DNA of 64,000 bases from assembly GCF_029784135.1 (NCBI RefSeq), contig NC_073746.1:254351994-254415993 (forward strand), given 5' to 3'. The translations under genes and the position numbers were made by a program. Source of the DNA: Toxorhynchites rutilus septentrionalis. Its lineage: Eukaryota > Arthropoda > Insecta > Diptera > Culicidae. Numbering within the stretch: position 1 is the stretch's first letter; the number at the start of each line of letters is the position of its first letter. Positions 1 through 11,913 of this stretch are shown here, piece after piece. The notes under the pieces were generated by a model that saw only the letters and a list, made by a program, of their open reading frames with translations, made no database searches and was not told where the DNA came from.

Positions 1-139
1 CAGAACAACTGCCAAATTCACATACGCATCAGATCCTGGCAAACAAATTATGAAAAAAATCAATTTGTGTTTTATTATTATTTTGGATATTATTTTAGAA
101 AGCATTGAACTGTATTTCGTAAACTCTTTTTTGAAAGGT

Positions 140-524
140 TTAATGGCCCTGATAAGCGCCTTGTTTTATAGAATGGTTCCAATTTAGAAAACTTTGTACT
201 CGTGGTTTTGAAAAAAACCATTTCGAACGCCCTCGATGCCGCCTTGTTCTGGATTTGCCACCAAAGCAGATTGTAAAAAGAACAAACTTTTTTCTTCTGC
301 TGCCAACTGCCTTTTTGCGATTGCGTTTGCCACTCGCCACTCGCTGCAACTGCCTGTTGTTGTCTTGATGTCCACCGAATGTGTTCTGATCCGAATGCAG
401 TTTTTTTTATCGTCGTGAGCAGCTTTGCCAACTAACTCGATCACTTCGGCGGCCGAAACTAAACACGGTTCGAGCGGGATTTTGCCTTTCCCTTCACTTT
501 TCCTCCTTTGCCATGTCCAGACAT
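140..524 (-). pseudogene. Histone H2A-derived pseudogene (A unit of HC0)
   Basis: Reading the minus strand from the ATG at 524-522 gives MSGHGKGGKVKGKAK followed by SRSNR, the H2A N-terminal tail with His in place of Arg at position 4. After about 21 codons the frame breaks by a deletion and resumes near VIELVGKAAHDDKK, matching the H2A core helix segment EVLELAGNAARDNKK. The rest, to the stem-loop at 145-160, is a basic stretch I cannot align well to the H2A C-terminus. The core between the tail and this helix is missing, so no functional histone is encoded. Confidence 0.75.
145..160 (-). promoter_or_regulatory. Histone 3' stem-loop remnant
   Basis: The minus strand reads GGCGCTTATCAGGGCC: a 6-bp stem with one mismatch and loop TATC. 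Other copies have the consensus loop TTTC, so this one has a loop change. A purine-rich AAAAAAGAGTTT-like downstream stretch follows, as expected for a histone downstream element. Confidence 0.65.
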
Positions 525-947
525 GGCTGCTTGGGTTGGTTTGTTGATGTGTTGTGATGCGAACCGATGTGGTGTGCGGTTTGAATGAGAATGATCGTTA
601 CGGCAGCGGAGCGGGGATTTTTAAGCAGACTGGCTGGCTCGAGAATTACGCATGTGTGAGACTGCGACCAATGTTTCGTTCATTTTTTTTCTTTTTCCTT
701 TCCAATCGTGCTTCATTCTATTTCGCTGCTGCTCTGGTTGCCCGTTTTATTCGGTACGATTTGAGGAGCACAAAATGGACCAATCAAAATTGGGCACATA
801 GTGCATTTGGACAATGCTTGATATTTCACAATTATTCAATTATTTATCTCAAGAAAAATGAAATGTTATTCGTTATGATAGATGCGTAGATATATTTCCT
901 ATCAATTGATGCAAAAACCTTTGCGATCTATTGAGAAATGCTCGAGT

Positions 948-1377
948 TTTTTTTTGTCCCTTTTATTTATTTTAGGCTCATTGGCATTTTAGCTGTTACA
1001 GAGCCGAATTTTAATCGTGTACATGTCACATATTTATCATATCTATAATTAGCACATTACACAGTTGCCATTTTTCGGCGTTAGAGTATTCCCTTCTATA
1101 CCATTCCATATAGTACACATTTACACAGTAGCAGCCATTTAGGTGTAAGAGTTTTCTATCTGTTCTTCCATTATCCAGTTAGACCGGACAGCGGAAACAG
1201 TTGATTGATCATTGTTGAGTTATTTATAGAACAGCAGCCCGATGTGTCTTGCAGAGCAGAGCAGTTGTATGGATGAATCGATCATATTTCGACCGTGGAT
1301 CGATCTCCATCGCTGATGATTGTTGCGTGGACGTAGTTATTCTGTAACAACACAAAGATGGTCAATGAGGGCCCTGA
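948..1377 (-). mobile_element. 5'-truncated LINE tail inside HC0
   Basis: The inserted segment is flanked by AAATGCTCGAGTT at 935-947 and 1378-1390, a 13-bp target-site duplication. HC1 has this site once (near 37856-37872), which proves the insertion. The minus strand ends in AAAATAAATAAAAGGGAC plus poly(A), and just upstream is a GGCTC...GAGCC hairpin-forming pair also seen in the other LINEs here. Only 3' UTR is present, so the clade cannot be read. Confidence 0.8.
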
Positions 1378-1580
1378 AAATGCTCGAGTTATAAGCGTTC
1401 CAAATCTTGCATTTTTTCCTACTTGTTCAGTGCCTAGATTTCCATTTCACCCCCGATATCTTCCGGTTAGACGTAGTCCTACGTCAAAAGTTAACAAAGT
1501 ATGAAAATTAAAATTTATTTTTCAAAGAACCTGTTTTTGTAAAATAGATTTTAATATCCTATTCAATTTTGCACAAGTTA

Positions 1581-1983
1581 TCCATACATCGGATGATGGG
1601 CACTCTTACAGGGAAAAAGTTTTTCGAACAATAAGTTTTTCATGTTTTTCTTTCAAAAAATACTCTTAATGTATAATTCGTAATATTTGTATGAATAAAT
1701 TATCGCGACTTCCATGCTCTGATAACTTGTAACGATCAAAACATTATTTTTTCAGAGGTCCCCATACAAAAATGCCATATATTCCAGGAACTGTAAAAGA
1801 TAGAAAGATCTGAAACGAAAGTTAATATTTTAATAAGATCTGAAACTTGGTCGAATACACTATAACGTTATCTTGACTTGAGACAACATTAGAATGAGTT
1901 GTAATTTTTTCAAAGAAAACATGAAAAAGTTGTTGTGAGAAAAATTTGTTCCCTGTAGAAGTGCCCAACTTCCGATGTATGGA
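1581..1983. repeat. Foldback (inverted-repeat) element, about 0.4 kb
   Basis: TCCATACATCGGATGATGGG at 1581-1600 recurs inverted at 1964-1983 with few mismatches. The similarity continues inward for about 90 bp on each arm, including the AGTTTTTCATGTTTTTCTTT stretch. No coding capacity is visible. The structure fits a MITE or foldback element. I could not fix a target-site duplication because the flanks are AT-rich. Confidence 0.6.
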
Positions 1984-4900
1984 CGACTTCTTGGAAATTG
2001 TAAGGGCTATTCATATATTTTTTTTTGAGAATTTAAAAAAAAAAGTTGTTGAGAAAAATGAATTTTAATTTTTTAAATATTTTTTTTTTCAGCAAAACTT
2101 TTTTTCCATAAAAATTTGGTATTTTTTCATTTTACGATTTCTTATATTTCATCTTCGACCTGAATTTTGTAAGAATTATAGTTTTTGAGTTATAATTTTT
2201 TGTTAAAAAATCAAGAACAATTTTTTCTTATATAAATATAAAAAACTAGTCTAATTCTTTTTTTTGAATATTTCACGTATGCAAAACTGCTTAAAAGACC
2301 CATGTGCTTACACAAACAACGTTTCGCCGCTATCTGAGATGGTGCTGCCAACGGTCGATTTGGCGTGAAACTCGTCTATACAAACATATAAAACATATAG
2401 AAAGTAGAAAAACATACACAAATGAAACAAAGAATAGATATTCCAAATAGATATATTCCATTTTACGCCTTTTTCTTTCTCTATTTAAATGGTTGAGTCT
2501 TGTTGAAACAGTGGCCGTTTCGGGGAATACTTACCCGATTGCAGATTCACTGTAAATAACTGATTTGGATGTAAACAAATGACGTCATCACTATCTAGCT
2601 TCATTAATTTGACATTAGAACTATTATCATTTGTATCATTTGTTCACAAGATTTTGCATTGTAATTTTATACAATATTCCCTAATAATGCTATGACTTTT
2701 CTAGATAAAGTTTATTTTCTTTGATTTTTTTATATTTTGAAAACTAAATATCACTTTGGACAGAATGATCGGTTTGGTAGAAATAGGTATTTAAAAACTG
2801 TCGGCAGTTCTTGTGTTAAACGAGGCACATAACAATCACTTTATTTTACAGGTTAAAATGATATTATGCGTAGAATGAGGCATAATGCGTCGAATTAAGT
2901 AAGTTACTACGATGCTATTATGCTCCGTTTCCCGGTGTATACTTTTAGTTTGCGATGTTTATTGATGAAATTGACAGCAATGACAGCATCATTCGGGAAT
3001 ATATCGCTTTCTGTTTATATACATCGTGAGCTGGTGCTGATTTGGGTTTCGGGATCATTGTTAAGTTTGACTGTGTACCAACTATTGAGTTAAACGTCGT
3101 CGTTTTTTTTACAAAAGTAGCGCAAATATATCATATGACAATTATTCTAAAATTGTGATTTTTACATGTTTTTACAGGGTGCATCTTGTTCAACGTGAAG
3201 ACAACTCCAGGGGGCATCAGAGGATCTCACCAATGTTCGTATCCATTTAATTTTCTGAATGAAGCTGTTAACCGATGTTCCTTGATTTTACCGCCACTTC
3301 CAGACTAACAAATATCTACAATTTACTATATCATATCTTAACAAAAACAAAAATACGTACACTTTCGACAATCGATTGCCTATCGAATTCTATACCAGTA
3401 GCTAAGAAGTCTTGCGAATTGATACAAACTTTCTCTTCTGCCTTCACTGCGCACTGTTCAAAGTGACTATTAAACATTACGTGGAAAACGGAAAATTATT
3501 ATGACAACCTCCACTTAGGTTAAGGCATTAGAGAGTGTGAGTTATGCTGGTCGTAACTCGGCCATGAATATTTGTACTAGCGAAGGATTATATATACATA
3601 CATGGGTCATATATTTTAGACTTGACAAGGATACATTTTTTAGCAAATCTAATCTTCATTGTCTTGATAAATTTCTAGTCTGATAACCAGAATTAAAAAT
3701 GTTAAATTTTCAACACAGAGCAAACCTTACATATCTGAAATTGACTCAATTTACATACCGAAGAACCAGAAAAGGAACTTAATGTTAACCCCATTGTTAG
3801 TTGGTACTAAGACACTCGGGTGAATGAAGTAGAATAGTGGTGAAACGTGATACTCTCCGTTCAAATAATCAACTTCTTTGAAATCTTCTTATGATTACCG
3901 ATACAAACGGCGTGAAAACCCGCAAAAAACACAATCGTTTTCCATATCTATTATCGCTAAGATGCATTAGAGAATTAGGGAGTCTGCAAGAGATGAAAAG
4001 AATATCGATAAGCTGAATTTACATTACTAAATTGCTGGAACAGAAAACAAAAACTATATAAACTCGTTAAGCTTGGTGTTATCGTCGATTTCCCACTGAC
4101 TGTGTTTGCTGATTTGTTTGAGTAAATGGTGGTGAAGCAAGGAGAAGCACGTTTGCAATTGCATTTGCAATTGCCAGGTGGCGTTCAGCTGGAAGAAGAG
4201 AAACGCGATGAGCTTAGCTTGAGATCAAACACAGAAATCGATTGTGATGTATTACCTATATTTAAGTTTCTACCGAATGGAGCTAACATATTTAATAATA
4301 GTGTTCAGTAGATGGCATAACTCCGTTCTGTGTAAACCTGCTGGACTGATTCAAAACAATCCTAATCTTAAACCTCGAGGGTCCCTTTTACCTGATATTT
4401 ATTCGTTAAAATGTTGGGCAAAGTATTGATACTGTAGGAGCAATGTGAAAAGAAACATATTTTTATAAATGCAAGCTCAATAGCTACACTGAATTAATCT
4501 CTTAGAAATATTCAAGTAATAACATTGAAACCGTTAACCCCATTTTTCAAAAGCTCACTATATCAAGACAAACATGTTCACATTATAAAAAAGTAGTTCC
4601 ATAGAAACCATGTGACTATTTTGTGAAAGGTAATTTTATGCAGTTCGATTTTCGAAACCAGATAATAACGTTAACCAATTACAATCACCGCTGTAAGCAT
4701 TTTCTACCACAATCCATTTTACAGGTCAAATCTTATTCATGATATCCTACTCTAGAATACGGTTGGGTTAAGCCAATCAAAATTGACGAGAAGAAAAGAC
4801 CCATATTTTGAATCCCAGAAGAACATAATCTATATTGGATAAAGAAAAATAACTAAGATAAGCAAATGTTGTATAACTTTGCCCAATTAGATGTATGAAT

Positions 4901-5160
4901 GGTAATGGCAAAGGAATCCACAGTGAATCTATTAATTTTAGAGATACGAAGTTGTTGACACTTTATCCCCACGCTGAATAAAATACTTCCCACATGATCG
5001 CTGGAACTTCGATTTATAGAAACAATAGAGAAATCCTAAATACTATATATTCTCTCCAGTGCAAGCTATTGAAAAATAAATGACGAGAAGGGTTTCTTTC
5101 AGTGAGATTGCGCTGTATTGTCTGAATGTCAAAGGATTTTCCACGGTTAAGGGGGAGCCC
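1984..5160. other. No recognised gene; AT-rich intergenic DNA
   Basis: I see only short ORFs with no recognisable motif. One 61-codon ORF at 4126-4311 (+) starts about 60 bp after an ACTATATAAACT box and has a repeated QLHLQL peptide. Nothing else supports it as a gene. Bases 1990-2280 are poly(A/T)-rich and resemble the AT-rich block at 34.6-35.4 kb. Confidence 0.4.
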
Positions 5161-5164
5161 CTGT

Positions 5165-5822
5165 CTGGAAGGTCGAAAGATAATGAATTTTCGTGATTTT
5201 TTTTTCAGGAATGTCAGGAATAAAGTCTCTTGATTTCAATTTTAGTTTACTCAAATACAAAACATAACATAGTTTTGGAAATCCCACATGTAGGGTCAAG
5301 TATACTCTTTCAAATACCGTCAACGAACGTTTTTTATGTTTGACCCAAAAACAATGACAATCGAATGAAGAGAGCGTATTTTATGGAAAGAAATATCAAT
5401 AACTTTGAGTAGAGTTGCGATACTGACAAGTTCTGCATCGCAAAATATTTTTCTTAGTGAGCTCTAAAAGTCTTCTGAAGACAGTTTGCATGTAAAATTC
5501 GCAATATGAAAGTTAGAGCAAAAACAGTTATTTGATGGTGGTCCTAACGCAAAAAGGGCTATATCGGTTATTTTAAGAGATAAAAAAAAGACTCTAAATG
5601 TTCTAAAAAGTTTTCTCAAATAATTAGGGATATAACATTGTAGAACTATGTCTATGTAATTTTTATTTCATCTCAAAAGTTGGTCACCCTATTTTTGACA
5701 ACATCAAAATAAGCGCTCTATCATATGCAACAACTTTATCGAAAACAGTTTTTGTCTAGAGAATAACTGTCGAGCTCTAGATGTTAATTTCCACTTAAAT
5801 GCACCTTCTGGACCATTGTGCA
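5165..5822 (-). repeat. Partial copy of foldback family FB
   Basis: The right edge carries TCTGGACCATTGTGCA, the same terminus as the full element at 15042-16176, preceded by the shared CATTTAAGTGGAAATT and CGCTCTATCATATG segments. Internal sequence aligns in pieces with 15.4-16.1 kb. The other terminus is absent, so the copy is truncated or rearranged. Confidence 0.55.
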
Positions 5823-6539
5823 CTGTTGACAGCTGTATGCGTAGATGCTGTATAAAAATATGTCTGATAGTATCGGTTCTGAAGCTACGGAGTGTCGCAG
5901 GACGAATTCCAATGAATATTTTGAAGCTATATGACAATACCTAATGCATTAAAACCCCAACGGAAATTCCGAAATTGCGGAAAAAGTTATTTTTTATGAA
6001 AAATCGTTGTTTAAAAGCTCTCGAATCGAAAAAAAGAGATATCAAAAAACGGCTATGTAATTCATTTTTACATGCTGGTAAAATAAAATTGTCAAGCGAA
6101 GGTGTTCAAGGTGCGAATATTTGTTTTTGGCTTTTGTAGGGATTATTATCACTGAATATAAACCCCTTCTCGTACGATTTAATTTTCGAAAAAGCGAACC
6201 AAATTCGAACGCTTCGATGGGTCACGCAGGTTTTCCTTTTTAGGATAATCTCTGCCGCGTGTTGTGATACATGGGATTTTCGGATTTTCGTGTCGTCGAA
6301 TCTTCCCTAGTTCGCGTTTACATAATCGCAACACTAACCTCAGTGATTCTCTCCTTTCCACACTAACAACTATCCTTTCCATGATAATCGCTAGGGAACC
6401 ACGCTAGAAAGGCGACCCTTCATACTAACATTGCTTCCCTTCTCCAGGTGGCTGCAAGGACGTGACCGGCGTCGTTATTGACTGTTCAAAGTTCGAATCA
6501 CCAGATCAAGCTCGACTGTTTTGCTAGCATGCTTTAAAA

Positions 6540-6780
6540 AACTGGCAATATTCACGAAAAACTGGAAGGTTGGCAACTCTGCAAGATGACTTTTGTCGCT
6601 TTTGTGATGCCGAAAGCGAGACCTCGGAACATTGGTTCGACAATTTCGAAGCTCTAACAAGACGCAGACTTTAACGCCTTCGCTATTCTGGAGCCTAAGG
6701 AGGTTTCGTTCGTGTCGCTGATCAGGATTATAAATTTCATCGGACATATTATTGCTGATTGGTATCTATCTCGGTAAAGC
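6540..6780 (+). pseudogene. Relic of a LINE pol C-terminus
   Basis: In the frame at 6585-6674 the sequence reads DDFCRFCDAESETSEHWFDN followed by FEALTRRRL and a stop. The C-x2-C...H pattern with EAL-RRR is the cysteine/histidine motif found at the C-terminus of many Jockey/R1/I-type pol proteins. A shifted frame continues EVSFVSLIRIINFIGHIIADW, also typical of such ends. No RT domain is left upstream. It is unrelated in sequence to LN-1/2/3. Confidence 0.55.
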
Positions 6781-6828
6781 TTTCAATCTACTCCTTCATC
6801 GATAAGCAGTAGCGTAGTGGAAAAAAAA

Positions 6829-7721
6829 GTCACAGGGGGGTTGTGTCCGAGACACGACCGCATAGTTGACGTAGGATTCCGTTAGGATATCTGTTGATTT
6901 TGGATATGTTTGATGAATTACATCGTTAAACTCTTTGATAATGATTTGGTGACCCTGAAAAATGCCGTTTTGTTTGGTTGTTGGGTTTTTTTTTCTAATA
7001 TCTTTTCATTTTTCCAATTTTTCTCACCGTATAAATTTTCCTTGGGTGAAAATGAACACAACAAAACAGACAGCACAAACCAAACAACCCGTTCTCGAGC
7101 GGGAACACACCTTGGTTTTTATTTATGAAAATTGGAAAACATCGTTTCATATATCAAGTCATTTTTAACACAACTGCTACCATATACAATTTTACACTTA
7201 CACTTGTGCTAAATTTTTCACAATACATGATTGGTCATTGATATGAAATTTCACGAAGCAACCAACATTAAAGCTCCAAATTTGAATTTTATCTATTGTT
7301 ATCCCTGCTTTCATGTATTTGCAATTTCGTTTTCCCCCAGGCAGCTTGGTTCTGATGTCTCTGTTAGGGAACATATTTCGGTGAGAGCAAAAGCTCCCCC
7401 TACTTTTATGTATTTGCAATGCTAATTCCCCCCAGGCAGCTTGGTTTTGATGTCTCTGTTAGGGACCCGCCGCATATGTCGACAATTTCGACCAATCGGC
7501 AGTGGGTATTTCCGTTAGGATAGAGGTCGAGATATATATTATTTTCTTCAATATAAAAAATTGTTATGGAATGCCGAAATCGATTGACGCAAAAATTTCA
7601 GCAATCCATCATGAAAAGACTGAGCAATAAGCGTTTGAAATTGGACAATTTTCACGATGTACTCGATTTTCGTTTTTCAATTTGTACCCCAATATGTTCC
7701 CGAAAGACGTAATCCTACGTC
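6829..7721 (-). mobile_element. RE1: relative of the histone-carrying elements, with 95-bp repeats
   Basis: The left end GTCACAGGGGG leads into a 9-bp-stem hairpin GGTTGTGTC-CGA-GACACGACC at 6839-6859, then TTGACGTAGGATT. The right end is GACGTAA-TC-CTACGTC at 7706-7721. Both flanks are A-runs. The minus strand keeps a decayed histone-type stem-loop (6951-6966) followed by a CAAAGAG-containing stretch. Two units of the 95-bp repeat lie at about 7325-7465. No long ORF is present. Confidence 0.7.
6951..6966 (-). promoter_or_regulatory. Decayed histone-type stem-loop in RE1
   Basis: The minus strand reads GGCATTTTTCAGGGTC. Loop TTTC and the TCAGGG arm match the HC stem-loops, and the following ATCA...CAAAGAGTTTAAC resembles the sequence after the HC1 B-unit stem-loop. 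The stem is no longer fully paired. Confidence 0.4.
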
Positions 7722-9235
7722 AAAAATGGGGCGTACCACAACGTACCACAAGCGTACCAATTGGTTTACACTCAACAGGGTGAAACAGTACACGTACATG
7801 TCGCAATGGTGTTATATCACGGCCGAACGGTGCAATCCCAGCTGAAATTAAAATTCTTGGTGGCCCTTAGAAACCCCACAGTTACTCATCCATAATTGAA
7901 CGATAACGGTTGTGTACAATCCAGTCTAGCTAATTCTATTGATAATTTCCGGACTAATTGATAATGAGCGTTTGAAATAATCTACCAATTGGTATCCAAA
8001 ATATGCCATCGTTGGGCGCAAATTATGGGTGACGATTGATATCCGATAACACCATGCATTTCCCACATAATACAATTAAAATTTCATGCTGAGAGCCGAG
8101 CTGACACACTTCACCGCTGGCCATAACTTCATCAGTGCCGGTACACACACATACACCCGACTGTGGAATGCATATAAAATAAGTGTTCATTTATACTGCC
8201 AATAATTTATTTTTCGATAACATAATTATTTAATTTCATTTCCTGGTTCACAGTTGTGCCCAAAAAGTGATATCCTGCCTTGGCTGGTGACCAGGAGCTG
8301 ACAATGAAATCTGGCGAGTTGAATGTTCTCGTGGGGTGCTGTTTTTCTGTTGTCAATTCGCACGGTTGGGCCTTTTGTGTATGTCTAAATATAAACATGA
8401 AATACGATGATTAATCCAGTTTCAAGCACACTTATTACGTTGGGCTTGTTCATACTTTTTAATACATAAAAATAAATTTGCTCCTTCATTTCATTTTACT
8501 GGGAGTAGCATTCCATTAGGTGTTTCAAACTTTAAACAATCGGTAATGTACTGGCAATCACAAGATTAAATGAAAAAAAGGATACAAGTACGATATTCAC
8601 GGTTTGTACAGTGTGGTTTCTTCGCGATTATCTTTGATTTTTTTTGAATACTCGAAATCTTTGAATCGAAATCATTTTTACAGTACTTATGAAGGTCGAG
8701 AACAAGCTTTCGAAACATTCTATTTTGATAATGATACGTACATCATTTTAAAGCCTAAGCTTTCAGCTTTTGGAATATTCTAGGAATATATATATATCTT
8801 GGTGTGTTTAGATGTAGTGGACAAAAATATCGTGAAGATAAAAACTCGATTTTTCTCTAGTTTTACAAAAAGTTTGTGGACTAACACAATTTTTTGCTAA
8901 TTAATACACTAGCAAATCCATTTAACCCTATCAAGCATTCTTATTTCATCCCTATAATTTTTCTGTAGGATTTTTCAACACAGAAATATTTTCATTCGAA
9001 TAAAACAATTTTCCCTTGAGTTTGTGGGTGAGGAGTGCATGTATAAATGGGAAAGAGTATGTATACGTGTGAGTGTCACCACTCCTTACAATCCTCGAAC
9101 CTACAAATGCATTAAAACGAAAGTTACGAATAGTTTATTCTGAGAGTACGCAAAGCATTTTGAACTTCAGGTACTATATGCATTGAAGTGCTCCTTTAAG
9201 GGGGTAGTACACTATGGAAATTAAAAAGAAATAAA
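7722..9235. other. No recognised gene
   Basis: Short ORFs only, none with recognisable motifs or an arrangement suggesting an exon. The sequence looks unique within this window. Confidence 0.35.
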
Positions 9236-9690
9236 AATTGTAAAGGATTGTATCTAGGACACGACCGCATATTTTCGACGTAGAACTACGCGCAATTATA
9301 TTATGCAATCCACTTGTTTACCACTTCGAATATTATTTTAGAATGCATCGAAATGTTTGTAATAGATTATGTTATTCGTGTTTACGTAGTTCTCGAACCA
9401 CGAAAGTTCATTCACCTTTAGTATCTGAAGTGACGATTTTCCCAGGCTTCTCAGTTTAAAAGTACGTTTTAGGGAAACATATTCCGGTCTGCACAACGAC
9501 AAATGAGTACAAAAGTACTCAACACCAAAATATACTCCCGATTTGCATGTATTCACAAAGCGGATTCCCCCAGGCACATTAATTTAGAAGTCCGTGTTAG
9601 GGAAACACAGCTCGGTGGGAACAAAAATACCCCCGACTTGCATGTATATTTGCAGAGCGGATTTCCACAGGTAGAGGAGGTGGGGGTAAA
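9236..9690 (+). mobile_element. RE3: left half of a hairpin-ended repeat
   Basis: A degenerate version of the family left hairpin, GATTGTATC-TAG-GACACGACC, is at 9246-9266, followed by CGCATATTTTCGACGTAGAA, parallel to RE1. From about 9430 the sequence matches RE5 (54489-55824) read in reverse, including about two 95-bp repeat units to 9670. The GACGTAG right end is missing. Confidence 0.5.
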
Positions 9691-9840
9691 ATGGACATGT
9701 TAAGGAGAACTTCAATTATATCTTTGGAAACTCATGTTTCCCAAAACTTTGATGCAGTTTCTTACAATTCAGTATACTGTTTTTCTACCTAATTGGCCAA
9801 ATATTTAACAAAAAAGTGTTTTTCAATGTTTTTTTTTATG

Positions 9841-11509
9841 TCTGTCGTAGGACCAAACGAATCCGACCTGCAAGGACCCTTACAAGATACTTTGAACAAT
9901 TTTTCAACCTGGGCCATTGGGCTAGGGATCGAATTCTCCACGAAGAAAACAGAGATGGTGTTTTTTTCTAGGAAGCATAGACCAGCAAAACCAAAGCTTC
10001 AACTTTTGGGTAAACCGATCACTCATGCTATGTCATTCAAGTATCTTGGGGTCTGGTTCGACTCCAAATGTACTTGGGGGGCCCATATTAGGTATCTGAG
10101 TAAAAAATGCCAACAAAGAATAAACTTTCTCCGTACAATTACCGGCACCTGGTGGGGAGCCCATCCCGAAGATCTTATTATGTTGTATCGAACAACTATT
10201 CTCTCAGTGATGGAGTATGGCAGTTTCTGTTTTCAATCAGCTGCCAAAACACACCTCATTAAACACCTCAAACTTGGGATGTATGCCCTCAACGCATACC
10301 ATGAGTCTCGAGGTTTTGGCAGGCCTACTCCCACTAAAAGATCGCTTCAATTTATTATCTCTTCGGTTCTTCATCCGGTGTAAGGTTATGAACCCATTGG
10401 TGATCGGAAATTTTGAGCAGCTGATCGACCTAAATTTTCACTCCGGGTTCATGAGTTCATATCATGAATTCATCTCCATGCAGGTTGATCCTTTTTCGTA
10501 TATTCCCAACCGTGTTTGTTTCCCTGACTACATCAATTCCTCTGTGCATTTTGATCTGTCCATGAAGCAAGATATCCATGGATATTCAGATTACCAACGA
10601 TCGAGGATCGCTCCAACGATCTTCGATGAAAAGTATGGGGGTATCAATTGCGATAATATGTACTTTACTGATGGGTCCACTATAAACGAGTCCACAGGAT
10701 TTGGAGTGTTCAACGAATTTTTTAGCACCTCACACAGTCTTCAGAATCCTTGCTCAGTGTATATTGCTGAATTGGCAGCAATTCATTGGGCGCTGGACAG
10801 CGTCGCCTCACGACCTGTTGAACACTATTACATTGTAACGGATAGTCTTAGCTCTGTCGAAGCTATCCGTTCAGTGAGGCCGGAAAAGCACTCACCGTAC
10901 TTCCTTGAGAGAATACGAGAAATTTTGAGTGCTTTATCCAGACGCTGTTATGTCATTACCTTTATCTGGGTCCCTTCACATTGCTCCATTCCGGGTAATG
11001 AGAGGGCTGACTCATTAGCAAAGGTAGGTGCAATTGAAGGCGATATTTATCAGCGTCAAATCGCCTTCAATGAATTTTATTCTTTAGTCCGCAAAAATAC
11101 CATCGCTAACTGGCAACGCAAGTGGAATGAAGATGAATTGGGCCGGTGGTTTCACTCGATTATCCCTAAGGTTAGCCTCAAACTGTGGTTCAAAAGTCTA
11201 GACTTGAGTCGGGACTTTATTCGCACCTTCTCCCGACTCATGTCCAATCACTGTTCGTTAGATGCACTACTCTTCCGTTTCAATCTTGCCAGCAGCAATC
11301 TCTGCGTTTGTGGCCAAGGTTATCACGACATCGAGCACATTGTTTGGTCGTGCGAGGTGTATCTGGTCGCCAGATCGAATTTAAAAAACTCCCTTCGGGC
11401 CCGACGAAGACAGCCCAATGTGCCGGTGAGAGATGTGTTGGCTCGGTTAGACCTTGATTACATGTCCCATATATATGTTTTCCTTAAAGCTATAGATCTT
11501 CGTGTGTGA
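9841..11509 (+). pseudogene. LINE ORF2 fragment: RT 3' part and RNase H
   Basis: The reading begins at VVGPNESDLQGPLQ, just past the RT catalytic ADD region, so the polymerase core is absent. A deletion near 10262 shifts the frame (the LERIQYLCLRIAL segment present in LN-3 is lost), splitting the remnant into 9793-10383 and 10217-11509. The second piece holds an RNase H domain with TDGS, AELAAIHWALD, TDSLSS and WVPSHCSIPGNERAD motifs, then a Cys/His segment (CVCGQGYHDIEHIVWSC) and the C-terminus AIDLRV. It is a dead fragment. Confidence 0.85.
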
Positions 11510-11857
11510 TTGTCCCTACATCCTTATACCCTCCTTTCCTTCCTTTGCGGGTAATTCGTCCCCTTGCTATAAATAGTAGAATAAGTTGAAATGTAAATAC
11601 ACTATAGATATACGAATAGATTTATAAATTGAGTGTTCATCAACATTGTTACAATTTCCTTATATCCCATCCTTCTCCTAAAAATATGTCACCCTCCTAA
11701 ACTCGAGTACACCGCGATTAATCGGTTTTCCACCTTACTAACCATAGATGTAAGAAAATTGTTTATATATATAGTTTTAAAATTATATTTAAGAATTCGG
11801 CTCCTTTAAACTTAAGTAACTGAGCCTGTAAAAATAAACGAATTAAAAAAAAAAAAA
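9841..11857 (+). mobile_element. LN-2: 5'-truncated LINE
   Basis: This is the 3' part of the LINE family of LN-1/LN-3, starting within the RT domain and running through the RNase H domain, 3' UTR and a poly(A) tail at about 11845-11858. AATG plus a T-run plus A flanks both sides (9825-9838 and about 11858-11870), a likely target-site duplication. The 3' UTR matches 18500-18850 and 48583-48940 in reverse. Confidence 0.85.
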
Positions 11858-11913
11858 AATGTTTTTTTTACTGAAATAAAAACAGACCGAAAAGTACAAC
11901 TTTTTTTTTCGAT

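Larger units (their letters stand above)
1..1485 (-). mobile_element. HC0: histone-carrying repeat, cut by window start
   Basis: This copy matches the right-hand part of HC1 (about 36843-37961) nearly base for base and runs off the left edge of the window. Its right end is the terminal hairpin GACGTAG-TC-CTACGTC at 1470-1485, followed by AAAA. The cargo, an H2A-like gene, is on the minus strand with its promoter next to the right end. A LINE tail is inserted at 948-1377. The family has no transposase here, so the copy is non-autonomous. Confidence 0.8.

Noticed and set aside
4126..4311. Possible small gene with TATA box and MVVKQGEARLQLHLQLPGG start
   Set aside because: Only 61 codons, repeated CAATTGCATTTGCAATTG gives the peptide pattern, and no homologue is recognised.
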